Source: Schizochytrium sp. TIO01 (taxonomy: Eukaryota; Sar; Bigyra; Thraustochytrida; Thraustochytriidae). From it: a stretch of DNA of 64,000 bases. Each line of letters begins with the position of its first letter. The first letter of the stretch is position 1. The position numbers were made by a program, and so were the translations under genes. A model generated the notes under the pieces. It was given only the letters and a program-made list of their open reading frames with translations, ran no database searches and had not been told where the DNA came from. This document shows, piece by piece, positions 31,938-42,070 of this stretch. The stretch lies in NCBI GenBank assembly GCA_004764695.1, contig SMSO01000032.1:8390668-8454667 (forward strand), given 5' to 3'.

Positions 31938-33976
31938 ATGGCCGGTGCTCAGAGCCACGCTGCCATCCAGGGCAGCACCGCTGACAAGGTCAAGGTGCAG
32001 CGCGCTCTCCTCAGTGTGAGTGACAAGGGTGAGCTTCTCGCCCTTGGCCAGTTCCTCGCCGAGCAGGGCGTTGAGCTCCTCTCCACTGGCGGTACCGCCA
32101 AGACTCTCCGCGATGCTGGCCTTGTCGTCAAGGACGTCGCTGAGGTGACTGGTTCCCCGGAGATGCTCGACGGTCGCGTCAAGTCTCTCCACCCTAAGAT
32201 CCACGGTGGTATCCTTGCTGTTCGCGGCAACGAGAAACACGCTCAGGACATGGTTGACAACGGCATTGGCGCTATCGACATGGTCGTGCTCAACCTCTAC
32301 CCCTTCGAGCAGACCGTCGCCAGCGGATCCGACTTTGCCACCTGCGTGGAGAACGTCGACATTGGTGGCCCCGCCATGCTCCGCGCTGCTGCCAAGAACC
32401 ACTCTGCCGTGACCATCGTGACCAGCCCCTCCCAGTACGCTTCCCTCATGGACACTATGCGTGAGAACGACGGCTGCACCACCATGGCCCTCCGCAAGGC
32501 CTTCGCCGCTGCCGCCTTCTCCCTCTCTGCTCAGTACGATGGTGCCATCGCCTCTTACTTTGCCAAGGAGGTCCAGACCCCCACCCCGGCTGTCACTCGC
32601 ACCTACGCCGTCGAGAGACCTCTCAAGTACGGCTGCAACCCGAACCAGACTCCCGCCGCGCTCTGCCGCATCGCTGGCACCCCTATGCCCTTCGAGGTGC
32701 TCAACGGCAACCCCGGTTACATCAACCTCCTCGACGCCTCCAACGCCTGGCAGCTCGTTCGTGAGCTCCGCGCCGCTCTCAACGTTGCCGCCGCCGCCTC
32801 CTTCAAGCACGTCAGCCCCGCCGGTGCTGCCGTCGCCGTCCCTCTCACCGAGGTCGAGTACAAGGCTTACGAGATGGAGGGCCGCAACCTTACCCTCACC
32901 GACTCCGCCCTCGCCTACCTCCGTGCCCGCCAGGCTGACCCCATGTCTTCCTTTGGTGACTTCGCCGCTCTCTCCCACGTCGTGGACAAGGATACCGCCA
33001 TGGTGCTCAAGACTGAGGTGAGTGACGGTATCGTGGCCCCCGGCTACGATGACGATGCCCTTGAGATCCTTAAGGCCAAGAAGAAGGGTGGCTTCATTGT
33101 GCTCAAGGCCGACCTCGGCTTCGAGCCCCCCCAGAACGAGTACCGCGAGGTGTTCGGCCAGGGATTCATGCAGCGCCGCAACGACTGCAAGATCTCCCCC
33201 AAGTCTCTCGAGAAGGTTGTCACCACCAAGGCCACCACCATCTCCGAGGACGCCCAGCGCGATCTTACCGTGGCCTCCATCGCTCTCAAGTACACCCAGT
33301 CTAACTCTGTTGGCTACGCCAAGAACGGTCAGATGATCGGTGTCGGCGCTGGCCAGCAGTCCCGCGTTGACTGTGTCAAGCTCGCTGGACGCAAGGTTCA
33401 GGTTTGGTACCTCCGTCAGCACCCCAAGGTTCTTGGACTCAAGTTCAAGGAGGGCGTCAAGCGCCAGGACCGCATCAACGCTCGCGTGCGCTACATCGAG
33501 GGTGACTTCACCGACCTTGAGCGCCAGCACTGGGAGACCCTCTTCGAGGAGATCCCCGAGCCCCTCACCCAGGAGGAGAAGGACGAGTTCATGACCACCC
33601 TCAAGGGTGTCGGTAAGTATAACAGCAATAATACTCATGTGCATTTAAAGAGCTCACTGCTTCACAAATGCATGATGGTATCAGCGATAGCAATATTTTG
33701 TTTGGCATCATTCTTTGATGAGGTAAACTTCAGTGTTTTATTCCTGCAACACGAACGATCGACTAACTTTGTATCTATGCTTTTTCTTAAAACCCCACAG
33801 CCAACAGCTCCGACGCCTTCTACCCCTTCCGCGACAACATCGATGTGCTCAGCCGCTACGGTGTTGAGTTCATCTCCCAGCCCGGTGGCTCCGTCAAGGA
33901 CTCCGAGATCATTGAGGCCGCTGACCAGTACAACATGGCCATGGCTTTCACCGGCGACCGTCTCTTCCACCACTAA
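31938..33976 (+). CDS. ATIC: Bifunctional AICAR transformylase / IMP cyclohydrolase, two exons
   Basis: Exon 1 is 31938-33612 and exon 2 is 33801-33976, giving 616 aa. The 188-bp intron has a GTAAGTAT donor and an AACCCCACAG acceptor and interrupts after the first codon base. The ATG sits in a strong CCACCATGG context. It catalyses the last two steps of purine synthesis: AICAR to FAICAR, then IMP. The N-terminal MGS-like cyclohydrolase domain (about 20-210) has Leu-Ser-Val-Ser-Asp-Lys and Ser-Thr-Gly-Gly-Thr; the transformylase domain contains the catalytic Lys-His in Phe-Lys-His-Val-Ser-Pro-Ala-Gly. Exon 2 completes the conserved C-terminus, ending Phe-His-His. Length is about 25 residues above the human enzyme. 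Codon use is extremely C-ending, pointing to high expression. Confidence 0.95.
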
Positions 33977-35704
33977 ACAAACACGTACACTCAAGCAACA
34001 ACACAAACGTCCCCTGTCTGCAAATGCACAATCGAATAAAATCTTTACTTGCACTCTTTTTCTCTTCACCGATTTCATTGACATCTGACGTTTGACAAAA
34101 AATCTAGTCATCATGTCATTTCTCATCCATTGGTTGTCATCGTTGTTATTGCAGAAATATGGACATTAAGAGAAAGGTCTTTGCCCACCTCGGTATCTTA
34201 CTGCTGCTGATCATGCTTGATTTCTTTTTAAGATCCCCTTTCTTTGTCTTCAGCTGGCCATGCTTGCTGTACAAAGTCCATCAGGAGTTCTACCCGTTAC
34301 GGTTTGTTTCGATGAAGCAGGCAAATGAGCAACAATCGAATCAAGAGTGGACACGCTGCAAAGATGTTACGTGTTGCATGTGCTATCTTGCCTCCTTTCG
34401 TATTTTTTTAATCTTTTCTATATTTTCCATTTCCCTTTTTTATTCTCTCCAGAGATATCTAAAACGAAGAGCAATTCCAGTTTTGGTAATTACAGTCAAT
34501 TGCTCATTGCCTCTGTGCATCTACTGCGAGCAAGTGCAGAGAGTAGCAGCATAAGTTAGCCCGATCTCTCTTCACTAATCGTCACTCGAATACTACTCCC
34601 AGTATTCCACGCCAACCTTATCGTGTCAGGAATTTCGTAGAACCCACCCCGTCCTTTATAAATAAGTATCATATCATCTAATAATACGAAAGTAAGAACA
34701 CACTCTCACACTCTTTCTTAACTTTTATTATTATTAATTACTCCAAGTTGTTTTTGTTTTTATTCAACAAACAAAAACAAAAACCAAACAAAAAGTCAAT
34801 GGAGAATTAATTTGTCGGTTCGTCCAGTGTGTCGGAATGTGATGAACTCCAACCCTTCGTCCTCGTGACTACAGCGACATGGTCTACACGATTATGTGCC
34901 ACCTTTGAGTCCCAGGCCGACCTCTTTGGCAGGGAAGTCCTGGCTGTTATAAACAACGCTGCCACGAACGTGCCTCGCGTAAGGTCCTCCGGGTCAGAGG
35001 TTTCTTTCTAAATAAGTTTCCTTTCGAAAGAAAGAACGCAAAGAACGAATAGCTTTCAGATATGCAGCATGATCACCGTTTTAGTTCAAGGTCGGTCTTT
35101 CACTAACCTCGTTGCCCAACAGCCATCGCTCCTGCCTCTTCGTGTCGTGATCGCTATTGGCGGATGGTTAACGAATGCGTGCACAGGCCTCTCAAGAGCT
35201 TGCATTGCCTCGGAAGTAGTCTGATCTCCATCGCCATTGCCATTTCCATGTCCTATGTTTAGATTGTCTGCCCTCACGAACAAGCAACAGCAACAATAAC
35301 CAAAGAATTGAGACACATACCTGAACAGTTCGTGGAGCTCCCACGGGCTTCGACTTTTACACACTTGCATACACGCATGCACTCATACATGCATACCGAC
35401 TTCGCAATCGTTCACCTTGCAAAACCAAAGACCCGTGTGCTGCTATGACCATTGGAGTCGCAGGTTCGCAGAAAAGCATGATAACTAATTCGTGCTTTGC
35501 TAATTCGTGCTTTGCTCGAGCATTTTGAGGCCAAGCGAACGAATGCGGCAATTACCAATGCCTCCTTCAGCCTAGATGCTTTGATTGCTTGCTTGTCATC
35601 ATGAGTAGTGCTGAGAACTGCAGAAAGCTGCTTCCTCGACCCAAGTTCTTCTTCTTCGTACGAAGGCAATCCTGAAAAGCCCATGAAAACCATCGACGCT
35701 GCTG

Positions 35705-35732
35705 CAATCAATCAATCAATCAATCAATCAAT
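35705..35732. repeat. (AATC)n microsatellite
   Basis: About six and a half AATC units are visible in tandem. Confidence 0.85.
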
Positions 35733-37002
35733 AGTCATTTGTTCTCTCATGGGAGTGAGAGTGTGCGTACCTTTTCGGTCTTTAAGGCGGATGGACGTTG
35801 TGTACTTCTCCTCTCACATTACCTCACGATGGAATTCCATCAAAAGAATTATATGTGACCCCTCTGCCAAAGATTGAAACGGAATAAATGCGGTGCAAGC
35901 CTTGCCAAGACAGGAGGCTGACGATGGGGACTACCCGAAGGATCGCTCTGCATGTGACAAGGTCGGCAGCCTGGACCGGTTGTCGTCTTCTATTCTCAGA
36001 GGCGGTGTCTTCACCCGTATCTTGGCATCTATTAAAATAGGCACTCCTTCTACAGCAAGAACCAGGGCTTAGCGAACCCGTAGCAACTCCTCCCCTTGTT
36101 CATCCCGGTTCTTCTTCCTATGCTTTAACGTTTTCACGCCGCAATCGTGACTTAGAGAGGCTTCGTCTCAGAAGCCAAGGTCAGTTGAGCTTAGACGCAG
36201 CGTGGAGCTGAGAAGATTACGAGGAAGTGGTGCTAAAGAACGATAGCATGAGTAGGAAATCCATGGCACGCTGCGTCCTTGAGATATCAGGAGGATAAGT
36301 ATGTATTTATGTGCAATATCTAATATCACAAGATTTTGACTCTAGAAGAGTTTCGCGGTTTTTTCTTTTTTCTTTCTCGTCCTCATCATGATGTTTTCAA
36401 TTTCTTTTTAATTAGAGCTCATTAAAAGCAAACATATATATATTTATGTATATATTAATTGATAAAATAAAAAAACAATACTAAGGCATTAAATTCCTTA
36501 TATTTTTTTCTTCAAGAATAGATTAGATAGATCTCAGTCTGATCTTTCTTCGCAGGACAGAACTCGCGATATCGAAGGAAATCAGTTTTGCGTGGCTCCA
36601 TTCTGAATGGACGCGTGTAAGAACCTCAGTCAATTCAAGTGTCAGACACCTCTCTGAGGTCTGTCTCTGCAGTGCAGAGTGCGGGTTTGGGTCGCCCTCG
36701 AGCGAGAACTGTCCTGCAGAGCAAGAATTGATTTGCAACCAAGGCTCCTTCCTTCTGTTCAGCAGTGTGCGCCATTCTCCACTGTGCCGCACCCGTATTG
36801 TCTACTGTAACCCCTTCTATATCTCACTTTTACCCTCACGTGCAAGTGCATAATTCCATTCGCAAGTGAAGTATACGAAAACGTCAGCTTGCCCCATAGC
36901 AGGAGCTTTGAGGCACTCTACGGAACCCAAGTGGTAGTGTTAACGCCATATACCCAATAACAGTAACAGTAAACAGGAAATGGGAAAAAGAAAGAGAAAG
37001 AG

Positions 37003-37067
37003 CGAAGAAGAAGAAGAAAAAGAAGAAGAAGAAGAAGAAGAAGAAGAAGAAGAAGAAGAAGAAAAAG
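37003..37067. repeat. (GAA)n trinucleotide array
   Basis: About twenty GAA units with two AAA interruptions form a pure-purine strand able to make triplex DNA. On the minus strand it reads as a serine run inside a short open frame, which I regard as spurious. Confidence 0.9.
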
Positions 37068-37267
37068 CAAATTCCGTCCGCTGAGACGCGAGGATCGAAT
37101 ACTCGTAAAGCGTGGCTCTGACGAATGCCTTGAGCAAGCTTCCCTTCGAATCCCTACGTGCTTAATCGCCCTGCGCCGATTATTCGTCCGAGGGTCGGCT
37201 GCTCCTGAAGAGAATCTCCTTCAGAGCACGACGGAAAGCAGTGAATGCGAATACAATCAATCAATCA

Positions 37268-37370
37268 ATAACAATCGATAACAATCGATAACAATCGATA
37301 ATTGATTTGCCTAAATGCTGAATATTTAATATTTATTTATTTGTTTGTTTGTTTGTTTGTTTGTTTGTTT
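37268..37370. repeat. (ATAACAATCG)n decamer and (GTTT)n array
   Basis: Three and a half copies of a ten-base unit, ATAACAATCG, lie at 37268-37302, preceded by AATC units. After 35 bp of AT-rich DNA a run of eight GTTT units follows at 37338-37370. Confidence 0.85.
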
Positions 37371-37765
37371 CATTAATTAACTAATTAAATAAAATTATAA
37401 AATTGAAATAAAAGAGTGAATGAATCATATTCTACCTGCTTACTTAGGTACCCACTCTAATTGAAAATCAAAGAATAATCCGCATTATTATTTCGTGTTC
37501 TTTCTTCCTTTGGCAGAATAACAAATAATAAAGAGTGTCTGTCAGTTTGTCTGCTGCAGTGCTTTCTGCAAAGCTCTCTCGAGTTAAAGAAGTTCTTCGG
37601 AAATGTGCTGAGGTTCATTCATGGCAGCAGCCGCAACAGTGCTGCAGAGAACCCGAGGACGACCATCTTTATTTCCACAGTGAGACTCTGTCGATGGATT
37701 GATACGCTGAGGGAGAGAGGGGTGATGGAGAAATGCAGCGTAGCTTGGGTAGAAAAGACTAAAGA

Positions 37766-37767
<2 letters not shown>

Positions 37768-37798
<31 letters not shown>

Positions 37799-37804
37799 AA
37801 AAAA
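37768..37804. repeat. (GAAA)n microsatellite
   Basis: About eight GAAA units end in an A run, about 110 bp before the GNAT-like start codon. Confidence 0.9.
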
Positions 37805-37911
37805 ATCATTATCAATACACAGTTCGTTCGTCAATTAAACTAATAAATTGAACAACGAGGCAGCAGACCTCGATTGCGCGGGATTCCACCGTCGAGGGTG
37901 GCGCGTTGGAT

Positions 37912-39393
37912 ATGCTGCGCCCCTCCGGCGTCTCGCATCGCGGGCCCCTCCTTGCCGTCGCGAGCTCTCCGGCCAGTTCCTCTTCGTCTTCACATGGGTC
38001 TTGCTCCTCTTCGTCCTCATCCTCGTCGTCTAGCTCTCATGGCGCCGGGGACTCCCGCGACATCAACGGCGTCTCCTCGCAACGCGCCGCTACGCAACAG
38101 CTCCTCGTGCAACTTGCAGTGGCAGTGGCCTACGCTGGATTTACACTGGGCGCTCTGAGGGTGCGCTCGTGGAGGTTCAGACACAGGGTTTCGTTCAAGG
38201 TTCTCAACACCGGCGAGATTGAAGGCATCCGCGAGCTCGTGCAGAGCGAAGACGCCGACGAAGAGGGATCAGAAATCGACAGTCTCTTGAGCCCATTCTC
38301 GCGAGATCTCCTGGTGGGCATTCAGGTCGATGGAGATGTTGTGGGCATCGACACCATCAATGTTGACGGCGAGACAGGTTATCTCGAGGAGGTCAAGCTT
38401 GCCAGACAGTTCTGGGGATACGGACTAGAGCAGGCGCTCAGATCCAAGACTCTCGAGGTTGTAAGCTCTCCAAACAAAGATTCGGCCACCGCGAGATATG
38501 TTGGCAATGCTGCCTCGGTCTCTAGAGTCAGGCAACTCGTGTTCGCGTGGAATCACAGAGCGAGGGCGATCTGTGCAGGAACGGGAATGAAAGAGATAGC
38601 GAGATGGTCCTATTTGGTGGCAGATGAGTCCAACAAGGCCGAAGCGCTCTTAAAACGCGTAGATAGGGCTGTTCATTTGCAGGAATTCAGTCTACCTGAG
38701 CTGAGACAGGTCACACGGGTATCAAAGATGATGGCGGTACTCGAGCGGACCTCGCAGGGAGGACTATTGTTGCAGTATTGGGATATCTACGATGTCAGGC
38801 GCGACGTTCTCGTCTCGTTATTTTCTGGGGTCCTGGCGAACAGCCCTCGACACAGAGATAGCGATAGCCTCTCTCCTAACACACTTATCGATCACAACCC
38901 ACACGCCTCCTACTCTCATACCTTTGCCAACGCAAATGTTGCCTCGGGCTTCAATACGGATGTGACAACCACTGGACAACATCCTTACGAAAGGGGCGTA
39001 GACAGCGATGTGCGTATAAGTTACGGCTCTAACTCGGGTTCTGACGAAGACCTGCTCGGACCTGAAGATCTGCCAAGAACCCACCACATGAGAAACTGCG
39101 TCATGCAGCTCGCTGATCGCACCTGTAGCATTGGCGAGCTGATTGATCGCGACGAGCCACTCGGCTCGCTTTGTACATTCACAATCTACTGCAGCGAGGA
39201 TGCCGTGGCTCGCAACGCCAAGGCGTGTCGCGCAGAGGCACTTGCACATATCCGCTATTGGGCGAACCTCGGATTGGACATGCATTGTAAGTCGATCGCG
39301 ATGTTCTGCTCCCCCGCACTTCATGGGGAGCTGGCTGGCATCGTTGATCTCAAGCAAGCTTCGCAACTAATCCTTTTCCAAAAATCATTTTGA
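37912..39393 (+). CDS. GNAT-like N-acetyltransferase with membrane segment
   Basis: The 493-aa product starts at ATG 37912. The frame is open about 20 codons above, without an ATG, so an upstream exon or longer start is not excluded. Residues 20-45 are nearly all serine, encoded by mixed codons. One hydrophobic segment (about 61-84) should anchor it. The region 92-300 has a GNAT-like order: acidic helix, beta strands around Leu-Val-Gly-Ile-Gln-Val-Asp-Gly-Asp-Val-Val-Gly, then Gln166-x-x-Gly169-x-Gly171, the acetyl-CoA pyrophosphate motif, followed by a helix. A later Leu-Leu-Gln-Tyr-Trp-Asp-Ile-Tyr segment resembles NAT16-type proteins. The last 190 residues are of unknown fold. Substrate is unknown. 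The family call rests on motif order only. Confidence 0.5.
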   Translation: MLRPSGVSHRGPLLAVASSPASSSSSSHGSCSSSSSSSSSSSHGAGDSRDINGVSSQRAATQQLLVQLAVAVAYAGFTLGALRVRSWRFRHRVSFKVLNTGEIEGIRELVQSEDADEEGSEIDSLLSPFSRDLLVGIQVDGDVVGIDTINVDGETGYLEEVKLARQFWGYGLEQALRSKTLEVVSSPNKDSATARYVGNAASVSRVRQLVFAWNHRARAICAGTGMKEIARWSYLVADESNKAEALLKRVDRAVHLQEFSLPELRQVTRVSKMMAVLERTSQGGLLLQYWDIYDVRRDVLVSLFSGVLANSPRHRDSDSLSPNTLIDHNPHASYSHTFANANVASGFNTDVTTTGQHPYERGVDSDVRISYGSNSGSDEDLLGPEDLPRTHHMRNCVMQLADRTCSIGELIDRDEPLGSLCTFTIYCSEDAVARNAKACRAEALAHIRYWANLGLDMHCKSIAMFCSPALHGELAGIVDLKQASQLILFQKSF

Positions 39394-39913
39394 GGTTTCA
39401 CGCCCGCATTTGACTGAAGGCATGGGTGAATCCATGCTCTCAAGTTCCTTCAATCATATATCCTTATATAGTTTTCTCCTTGGAGTCTAGACCTTTTGCC
39501 TTGTTAACTTGCTAAAGGTGGATTTAAATATATAGTACATGCAAATAGAATTAGATTGAGAAGTCAACATAGAGATTGAACACAGACGATGTATGACAAG
39601 CAAGCATGTGTCTATTTTTTTCATTTTAGGTCCACCTTAGCTTATGACTTGAAGAGGGAAAATAAGTTGCTAAGGGTTCTTTCTTTATCTTAAAGATATG
39701 CAAATTCCTCGTAAATGTGCCTCGTTGAAAGGAGGCTTGGCAGATTGCATTTACCATGCAAATAACATTCACCCCCAAAAAATTACAACAGTAAAACTAT
39801 AAAAATATAAAAAGATTTGAGAGATTTGGTTTCGATAGCATAGTTTGCCGCATTAAGGACAAGAGGCCGGGAAACAATCATGGGTGCTATCAAAACATTC
39901 TTTTAGAGCTGGT
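39394..39913. other. Convergent 3' spacer between GNAT-like and Cwc21 genes
   Basis: This 520-bp AT-rich stretch holds the facing 3' untranslated regions. No frame, repeat or RNA gene is visible. Confidence 0.5.
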
Positions 39914-41485
39914 TTATGATGATGATCGAGAAGAGCTGCTAGATGAAGAAGAAGAAGAGCGCGATGAGGATCCAGACGAGGAGGAACGCGATGAAGCCAC
40001 CGAGGCAGGCGAGGCACTCCGTTTTGCCCTTCGAGAGGATGAACGCCGAGATTCGCCACGTTCACCGCGGTTCTTGCTATGGTCACGACGCCGGCGGCCA
40101 CTGCCGTCACTACTGCTACTGCTGTTGCGGCGGCGACGACTCCGCCGATCCTCGTCCCCATTTTTCTCTCGTTCCTGTTGTTCCTTAATATTTGAGGAAG
40201 AGGACTTGGGCTGGTCGTCACTCGGCTTGTCCCTTACTTCTTGCGACGGGGTTGATGTTTTCTCAGCAGTCGCGCCCACTTCAGCTTCTTTAGTAGACTG
40301 TGGAACCTTTGTGTCGTCTTCGAGCTTACGGCGCTTCAACTCGCGCAGACGTTTAATAGAATTGGCTTTCGCAATACCACCGTCAGTGTCACTAGACGAC
40401 ACCGATGGGGCACGCGAGCGTTTGGAGCGAGAGGAAAGTGAAGATCCTGAACTTGATCCTGACCTCGATGATCCCGAGCTTGAAGACGAGCTTGACGAGG
40501 AGGAGCTCGAACTCGAGCTCGACGAAGACACGCTATCCGAGCGCCGCCGTTTGCGAGAGTTCGAATTTCTCGCCATAGTGTTCGCTTGGCTTCGTCCCCG
40601 TCTCTTTTCTTCAGAACTGTGATTGTCCTCGCCACGTCGTCTGCGCCTGCGGGAGTCTTCCGGCGATCTAGACCTGCTGCGAGAGCCCTTGCGACCTTCC
40701 GCACCCTGATCCCTGTTTCGCTTTCGCTCCAACGTTTTTGCCTTGTCCCTCGCCTGTCGTTCAAGCTCCTGTTCCCTCCGAAGTTCCTCCTTCTCTGCCC
40801 GCCTCGCTTCGCGCTTCGCAGCTTGCTTTTCCTGATCAAAGGCATCTCCTGCGCGATGCGTCGGGTCAATTCGGAAGGCGTCTCTAAGCCTTTCATCGCG
40901 ATCAAACCGCATATCTGCCTCGACCTTTGTGCCGCTCACCTCCCTACGATCGCTCCACGATTTGAGACCGGGTTTCTTGCGCTCTTTCAGAGCTACGGTT
41001 TCACCACTCTGGGTTGATTTGCCCACGTCGCCTTCAGTCCCGCCATGCTCGTTTTTGTCTTCTTTCACATCCTCACTCAAGGATTTTTCCTTTCTGGCCT
41101 TTTTCAGGGCCTTCTTGGCCTTCTTGCGTTCCTTCTTCTCCCTCTCGAGCTCCTCACGCAGCTCCTGCCTAAGGTTCTCGCAGGCTGCGTCAACGGCCTC
41201 TGCGCTCTCACCATCCTTCTCGAGCTTCTCACGCAAGTCCAGTACCTTGACCTCCACCTCGCGTAAACGTTCGTGCTCGCGAATATCCTTGTTGACGGAC
41301 CGCACTCCACCACGTGCCGCGCCCGCAGTCCCGCGCCAGGTGCCTCCTTCGCTACTGCGACCTTGACGCGCAGTCGCCTCGCGGTCCCTCCTCACACGCT
41401 CATGTCGCACGTGCGCAGCATTCGACTGCACGAAGCCGCTCGTTGCCGACCCACGCGAAGACCGCAAGCCCACGCCGTTGTACAT
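39914..41485 (-). CDS. CWC21: Cwc21/SRRM2-type spliceosomal SR protein
   Basis: The 523-aa product starts at ATG 41485 with Met-Tyr-Asn-Gly-Val-Gly-Leu and continues Arg-Gly-Ser-Ala-Thr-Ser-Gly-Phe-Val-Gln, the invariant opening of Cwc21 and human SRRM2. The cwf21 domain is at about 65-115 (Asp-Ile-Arg-Glu-His-Glu-Arg-Leu-Arg). These proteins sit at the exon channel of the activated spliceosome and touch Prp8 and Snu114. Behind it come Lys/Glu-rich helices, then Arg-Ser tracts and serine runs (from about 255 to the end), a full RS domain. Yeast Cwc21 has 135 aa and human SRRM2 about 2,750, so this is an intermediate form. The final run of Ser/Arg is encoded by mixed codons, so it is not a simple triplet expansion. 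The gene is convergent with the GNAT-like gene. Confidence 0.88.
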   Translation of the reverse strand: MYNGVGLRSSRGSATSGFVQSNAAHVRHERVRRDREATARQGRSSEGGTWRGTAGAARGGVRSVNKDIREHERLREVEVKVLDLREKLEKDGESAEAVDAACENLRQELREELEREKKERKKAKKALKKARKEKSLSEDVKEDKNEHGGTEGDVGKSTQSGETVALKERKKPGLKSWSDRREVSGTKVEADMRFDRDERLRDAFRIDPTHRAGDAFDQEKQAAKREARRAEKEELRREQELERQARDKAKTLERKRNRDQGAEGRKGSRSRSRSPEDSRRRRRRGEDNHSSEEKRRGRSQANTMARNSNSRKRRRSDSVSSSSSSSSSSSSSSSSSSGSSRSGSSSGSSLSSRSKRSRAPSVSSSDTDGGIAKANSIKRLRELKRRKLEDDTKVPQSTKEAEVGATAEKTSTPSQEVRDKPSDDQPKSSSSNIKEQQEREKNGDEDRRSRRRRNSSSSSDGSGRRRRDHSKNRGERGESRRSSSRRAKRSASPASVASSRSSSSGSSSRSSSSSSSSSSRSSS

Positions 41486-41595
41486 CGCGTGACCAGATTG
41501 CGCAAGCCCACGCAGACCAGGTATCGGCGGGTTGTTGAAGGTCTGTTTGTTTTTGTGATTACGCTGCTCCGATCAGTCTTTAGTCTTCAATCGTT

Positions 41596-41657
41596 TCATT
41601 CATTCATTCACTCATTTATTCATTCATTCATTCATTCATTCATTCATTCATTTATTC
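41596..41657. repeat. (CATT)n microsatellite
   Basis: About fifteen CATT units with CACTCATTTATT and TTTATT interruptions are visible, about 110 bp upstream of the Cwc21 start codon. Confidence 0.9.
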
Positions 41658-41751
41658 AATTTCTGAGAGAACCAGGTTAAATTCTACTCTAAGCTGCCCC
41701 TGAGCATGGGTGTTGACTTCGAAGACATTTGACACATCCATGGCAAAAGAC

Positions 41752-41800
41752 AACGACGACGACGACGACGAAGAAGAAGAAGAAGAAGAAGAAGAAGAAA
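41752..41800. repeat. (GAC)n-(GAA)n compound array
   Basis: Six GAC units pass directly into nine or ten GAA units. The switch from GAC to GAA without a gap is characteristic of a compound triplet array. Confidence 0.9.
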
Positions 41801-42070
41801 GCGTCTTTGAGCGTGTTTTCCAAGGAGGAGTGAATAAACTAATTCAATGATGCGAACAATTTAAAGAAAGCTAAAATGTGGCAAACTATGGAAGCTATTC
41901 TATCCAATCAAGGATGTGGGCTGCCTAGTGCAGGAAACGAAACACATGACAAAGTTGAAGAGAGTAGGAAATAGATCAAAATCATCATTGAATCGGTTTT
42001 AGAGAAAATGGCTGAGAAAAGTGGGGGTCAAGTCAGAGAGAAGAGAAAGACACTAGAGGATAAGAGAGTT

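Larger units (their letters stand above)
33977..37911. other. Repeat-bearing spacer between ATIC and the GNAT-like gene
   Basis: The left end is the ATIC 3' region. A 131-codon plus-strand frame from ATG 34159 would be hydrophobic only because the DNA is T-rich, so I do not call it. Tandem arrays at 35705-35732, 37003-37067, 37268-37302, 37338-37370 and 37768-37804 are listed separately. No supported gene is visible. Confidence 0.5.
41486..42070. other. Repeat-bearing spacer between Cwc21 and ADIP genes
   Basis: The Cwc21 promoter should lie at the left end. A CATT array (41596-41657) and a GAC/GAA array (41752-41800) fill part of the gap. The right end is the 3' region of the ADIP gene. Confidence 0.5.

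Noticed and set aside
31923-33644. 573-codon minus-strand open frame over ATIC
   Set aside because: It is antisense to a clear ATIC exon and its Leu/Gly/Val/Glu-rich content is what C-ending codons give when read backwards. No domain is seen.
34159-34554. 131-aa hydrophobic protein downstream of ATIC
   Set aside because: Hydrophobicity follows from T-rich DNA; no family likeness and it lies in the expected 3' region.
37132-37165. tRNA-like TTCGAATCCC sequence
   Set aside because: The 5' side lacks the matching GGG stem and no D or anticodon arm precedes it.
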